A stretch of DNA of 64,000 nt, from assembly GCA_937927415.1 (NCBI GenBank), contig CALBDS010000003.1, positions 62,001 to 126,000 of the forward strand, in the 5' to 3' direction. Source of the stretch: an uncultured Rhodospirillaceae bacterium (lineage in GTDB: Bacteria > Pseudomonadota > Alphaproteobacteria > Azospirillales > Azospirillaceae). Positions 60,938-64,000 of this stretch are shown piece after piece. The first letter of the stretch is position 1. Each line of letters opens with the position of its first letter. Below the pieces are notes generated by a model. That model was not told the DNA's origin. It did no database searches and worked only from the letters and a program-made list of their open reading frames with translations. A program made the position numbers and the translations under genes.

Positions 60938-61008
60938 TGCCCAAATTTTAGGCTCAGCCCCCGAGGGGGTGTTTTGCTGCACTGCAATTAGCCATGTGAA
61001 GCGGTTCC

Positions 61009-61045
61009 TGGCGCCAAATATCAAAAATTTGGCGCCAAAGATCAA
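61009..61045. promoter_or_regulatory. Direct-repeat operator of the AraC regulator
   Basis: TGGCGCCAAATATCAA (61009-61024) is repeated as TGGCGCCAAAGATCAA (61030-61045) with one mismatch, exactly 21 bases apart, the spacing of AraC half-sites on one face of the helix. It is 106 bases before the dehydrogenase ATG and 72 bases before the AraC start. The inner arms also form an inverted repeat. Confidence 0.8.
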
Positions 61046-61150
61046 GCATGGCTGCGTCGTTTTATCAATGATTGTTCAGCAAGTCGCCTGTTTCCCAGCG
61101 CAACAGTCGAGACTCGATACAACACCCACAGGAAAAGAGGGCAAGCCGCC

Positions 61151-62671
61151 ATGGATCCCGTTATCCAAACCGATCGTCATGCCCAAAGGCTGGATCCCCG
61201 CGTCCGGGCCTATCTGGACCGCGGCCACACCCACATCATCGGCGACGAACGGCGGCCGGCGGCATCGGGTGCGACCCTGGGCGTGACCGACCCGGCGACC
61301 GGGGACATCATCGCCCGTGTGCCCGCCGGCGGAGCGGCCGATGTGGACGCCGCCGTCACCGCGGCGCGGGCCGCCCTGGACGGGCCGTGGGCCGCCCTGA
61401 CCCCGGCGGAGCGGCAACGGCTGCTGCTGCGTCTGGCCGATCTGATCGAACGGGACGGCGAAGAGCTGGCGCAGCTCGAAACCGTCAACAACGGCAAATC
61501 CATCACCCTGTCGCGGATGATCGAGGTCGGCGGCTCGGTTGAATTCCTGCGCTATATGGCCGGCTGGGCCACGCGGCTGGAAGGCTCGACCCTCAATGTG
61601 TCGATCAGGGCACCGGGTGCGGCACGCTATCACGCCTACACCGTGCGCGAGCCGGTGGGCGTGGTCGGCGCCATCGTGCCGTGGAATTTCCCCCTGGGCA
61701 TGGCGGTGTGGAAGATCGGCCCGGCCCTGGCCTGCGGCTGCACCGTGGTGCTGAAACCGGCCGAAGAAACCCCGATGACCGCGCTGCGCCTGGGCGAATT
61801 GTGCCTGGAAGCCGGCATCCCGCCGGGGGTGGTCAACGTCGTCACCGGCACCGGCCACGAGGCGGGGGCCGCGCTGGCCGCCCACCCCGGCGTCGATAAG
61901 ATCGCCTTCACCGGATCGACCGAGGTGGGCAAGCTGGTGGGGGCGGCGGCGGTGGCCCGCATGGCCCGCTTCTCCCTGGAATTGGGCGGCAAATCGCCGA
62001 TGATCATGTTCCCCGACATGGATCTGGGGCTTTCCGGGCTGGCCGCCAACCTCGGCATCTTCTTCAACCAGGGGCAGGTCTGCACCTGCGGTTCCCGCCT
62101 CTACATCCATGCCAGCATCTTCGACCGGGTGGTGGCGGAGGTGGCGGGCATCGCCCGGTCCCTGAAAATCGGCGGCGGGCTGATCCCGGAAAACCAGATC
62201 AACCCGCTGGTGTCGGCCCAGCAGCAAAAACGGGTTCTGGGCTTCGTCGAGCGCGCCCTGGAAAACGGTGCGGAGGCTCTCAGCGGCGGCACCGCCGGCG
62301 ACGGCCCCGGCTTCTTCGTCAAGCCGACCCTGCTGATCGACACCCGCGACGACATGGAAATCGTTCAGGAAGAGGTGTTCGGCCCGGTGGCGGTGGCGAT
62401 GCCGTTCACCGATGTGGACGAGGTGATCGCGCGGGCCAACGCCACCCGCTACGGGCTGGGGGCGTCGGTGTGGACCCGCGACCTTGCCACCGCCCACACG
62501 GTCGCCGCCCGTGTCAAGGCCGGGACCGTCTGGGTCAACACCCACAACGTCCTCGACCCGTCGATGCCGTTCGGCGGCTACAAGGAATCCGGCATCGGCC
62601 GCGAGCATGGCTCCGCCGTGCTCGACCATTACCTGGAAACGAAATCGGTGTGCATCGCCCTGCCCGCCTGA
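61151..62671 (+). CDS. NAD(P)-dependent aldehyde dehydrogenase
   Basis: The product has 506 residues. The catalytic Cys is in FFNQGQVCTCGSRLYIHASI and the base Glu in SLELGGKSPMIMFPDMDLG, with VPWNFPLGMAVWKIGPALACG as the cofactor-site stretch. This fits the phenylacetaldehyde/betaine-aldehyde/aminoaldehyde group. A class III omega-aminotransferase follows 70 bases downstream on the same strand, suggesting oxidation of the semialdehyde made by transamination. It is under the AraC operator. Confidence 0.92.
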   Translation: MDPVIQTDRHAQRLDPRVRAYLDRGHTHIIGDERRPAASGATLGVTDPATGDIIARVPAGGAADVDAAVTAARAALDGPWAALTPAERQRLLLRLADLIERDGEELAQLETVNNGKSITLSRMIEVGGSVEFLRYMAGWATRLEGSTLNVSIRAPGAARYHAYTVREPVGVVGAIVPWNFPLGMAVWKIGPALACGCTVVLKPAEETPMTALRLGELCLEAGIPPGVVNVVTGTGHEAGAALAAHPGVDKIAFTGSTEVGKLVGAAAVARMARFSLELGGKSPMIMFPDMDLGLSGLAANLGIFFNQGQVCTCGSRLYIHASIFDRVVAEVAGIARSLKIGGGLIPENQINPLVSAQQQKRVLGFVERALENGAEALSGGTAGDGPGFFVKPTLLIDTRDDMEIVQEEVFGPVAVAMPFTDVDEVIARANATRYGLGASVWTRDLATAHTVAARVKAGTVWVNTHNVLDPSMPFGGYKESGIGREHGSAVLDHYLETKSVCIALPA

Positions 62672-62741
62672 TGCCGCACCCGGCACCGGCAAAACCGACT
62701 GTTTCCCCTTTCATTCCCCCCTATCGACAGGAATCGCCGTC

Positions 62742-64000
62742 ATGGTCGCGAGCAACGCCAATCGCTTGAAGGAATTGAACGGCCGGGTGCAGTGGCACCC
62801 GATGACCCACCCCAACAAATCGCTGCACCAGCCCCCCCTTATCATCGTCAAGGGCGACGGCGCCTATGTCGAGGATATCGACGGCAACCGTTACGTCGAT
62901 GGTCTGGGCGGCTTGTGGAATGTCAACGTCGGCCACAACCGGGCTGAGGTGAAGCAGGCGATGATCGAGCAGATGGATCGCATCTGCTATTACTCCAGCT
63001 TCGACGGCACCACCACCGCCCCGTCCATCGAACTGGCGGCCCGGGTGCTGGAGATGTCCGCCCAGGAGGACATGGCCAAGGTGCTGTTTTCCAGCGGCGG
63101 ATCGGACGCGGTGGAAACCGCGCTGAAGCTGTCCCGCCAGTACTGGAAGCTGATGGGCCAGCCGGAAAAGACCAAGTTCGTTTCGCTGAAACAGGCGTAC
63201 CACGGGGTGCATCTGGGCGGCACCTCGGTCAACGGCAGCCCGGTGTTCCGCGGCACCTATGCGCCGCTGCTGCCCGGCTGCTTCCAGATCGACACCCCCT
63301 GGCCCTACCGCAACCCGTGGACCGACGACGCCGACGAACTGGGCCGGATCTGCGCCGCCCAGCTTGACCGTCTGCTGGAGTACGAGGGCGGCAACACCGT
63401 CGCCGCCTTCATCGCCGAACCGATCCAGGGGGCCGGCGGGGTGATCGTTCCCCCGGCCAATTTCTGGCCCCTGGTGCGGGAGGTCTGCGACCGTCACAAC
63501 GTGCTGCTGATCGCCGACGAGGTGGTGACCGGCTTCGGCCGTTCGGGCGCGATGTTCGGCGCCCGCGGCTGGGGCGTGAAGCCCGATATCATGTGTCTGG
63601 CCAAGGGCATCACCGCCGGTTACGCAGCATTGGGCGCCACCGTGGTCAACCGGCGCGTCGCGTCCGCCTGGGACGCTGACAACAGCCCCGCCGGCCTGAT
63701 CATGCACGGCTACACCTACACCGGCCATCCGGTGGCGTGCGCGGCGGCCCTGGCCTGCCTGGAAATCGTCGAAAAGGAGGATCTGCCGGCCAACGCCGCA
63801 CGACAGGGGGCGCACCTGCTGGCCGGGCTGAAGCCGCTGGAGGAAACCACCCGTTCGGTGGGCGAGGTCCGCGGCAAGGGGCTGATGCTCGCCATCGATC
63901 TGGTGGCCGACCGCAAGACCCGCCAGCCCATCGACCCGGCCAGCGGCTTTGCCGAGAAAATCGCCGAACAGGCCCGGCGTTTCGGCGCTATCGTCCGCCC
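62742..64000 (+). CDS. Class III omega-amino acid:pyruvate aminotransferase (3'-truncated by window edge)
   Basis: The frame starts at the ATG at 62742 and is open to the window end, 419 complete residues. FSSGGSDAVETALKLSRQYW, FIAEPIQGAGGVIVPP, LIADEVVTGFGRSGAMFG and LAKGITAGYAALGA are present; the Lys in LAKGITAGY is the PLP Schiff-base residue. This matches beta-alanine/omega-amino acid:pyruvate transaminases of about 450 residues, so about 30-40 residues are missing. It moves an amino group from an omega-amino acid or amine to pyruvate; the aldehyde dehydrogenase upstream would oxidise the semialdehyde. Confidence 0.92.
   Translation, partial: MVASNANRLKELNGRVQWHPMTHPNKSLHQPPLIIVKGDGAYVEDIDGNRYVDGLGGLWNVNVGHNRAEVKQAMIEQMDRICYYSSFDGTTTAPSIELAARVLEMSAQEDMAKVLFSSGGSDAVETALKLSRQYWKLMGQPEKTKFVSLKQAYHGVHLGGTSVNGSPVFRGTYAPLLPGCFQIDTPWPYRNPWTDDADELGRICAAQLDRLLEYEGGNTVAAFIAEPIQGAGGVIVPPANFWPLVREVCDRHNVLLIADEVVTGFGRSGAMFGARGWGVKPDIMCLAKGITAGYAALGATVVNRRVASAWDADNSPAGLIMHGYTYTGHPVACAAALACLEIVEKEDLPANAARQGAHLLAGLKPLEETTRSVGEVRGKGLMLAIDLVADRKTRQPIDPASGFAEKIAEQARRFGAIVR

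Overview
The window is GC-rich, densely coded DNA from what looks like an alphaproteobacterium of the Rhodospirillales, most plausibly Azospirillum or a relative. The pointers are codon bias, the family content (DUF485/ActP, D-tartrate dehydratase, flavodoxin with DUF2023, several Liv-type ABC genes, hybrid kinases) and many ATGA/TGATG overlaps. No species can be named from the sequence alone. No rRNA, tRNA or CRISPR array was seen.

Layout. 0-3.7 kb: end of a possible imelysin gene, a di-haem DUF1111 protein and a TonB receptor, which together resemble an iron-uptake locus. 3.8-18.9 kb: a signalling and protease block. It holds a degenerate GGDEF protein, a secreted caspase-like protein, an OmpA-caspase-caspase operon, two cofactor-less molybdopterin-oxidoreductase-like periplasmic proteins feeding a hybrid histidine kinase and a response regulator, then a WD40-caspase protein and a glycine-zipper lipoprotein. 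Four caspase-fold proteases lie within 13.5 kb. 19.1-23.5 kb: ModA/ModB without ModC, a Fur-box-controlled flavodoxin/DUF2023 pair, a STAS protein and an AEC carrier. 23.7-31.7 kb: acyl-CoA synthetase and dehydrogenase, the DUF485/ActP acetate symporter, D-tartrate dehydratase and a LysR regulator.

31.7-40.95 kb: a heavy-metal efflux island (His-rich protein, Spy/LTXXQ protein, RND adaptor and pump, small His-containing protein). On the left lies an IS110/IS1111 element abutting a sensor kinase that lacks its N-terminus; on the right is an IS1182-type transposase remnant.

40.95-58 kb (minus strand): a five-gene Liv-type ABC transporter whose LivF subunit carries an N-terminal hemerythrin domain, next to a ten-gene catabolic operon (TPP enzyme, unusual SDR, BNR-repeat protein, VOC protein, DUF1185 protein, alpha/beta hydrolase, NIPSNAP, flavin hydroxylase, two aldehyde dehydrogenases) under an IclR regulator. 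I cannot match this gene set to a pathway I know. With the caspase block it is the best candidate for an undescribed system. 58-64 kb: RidA, alanine racemase, an AraC regulator with a clear 21-bp-phased direct-repeat operator, an aldehyde dehydrogenase and an omega-aminotransferase cut by the window edge.
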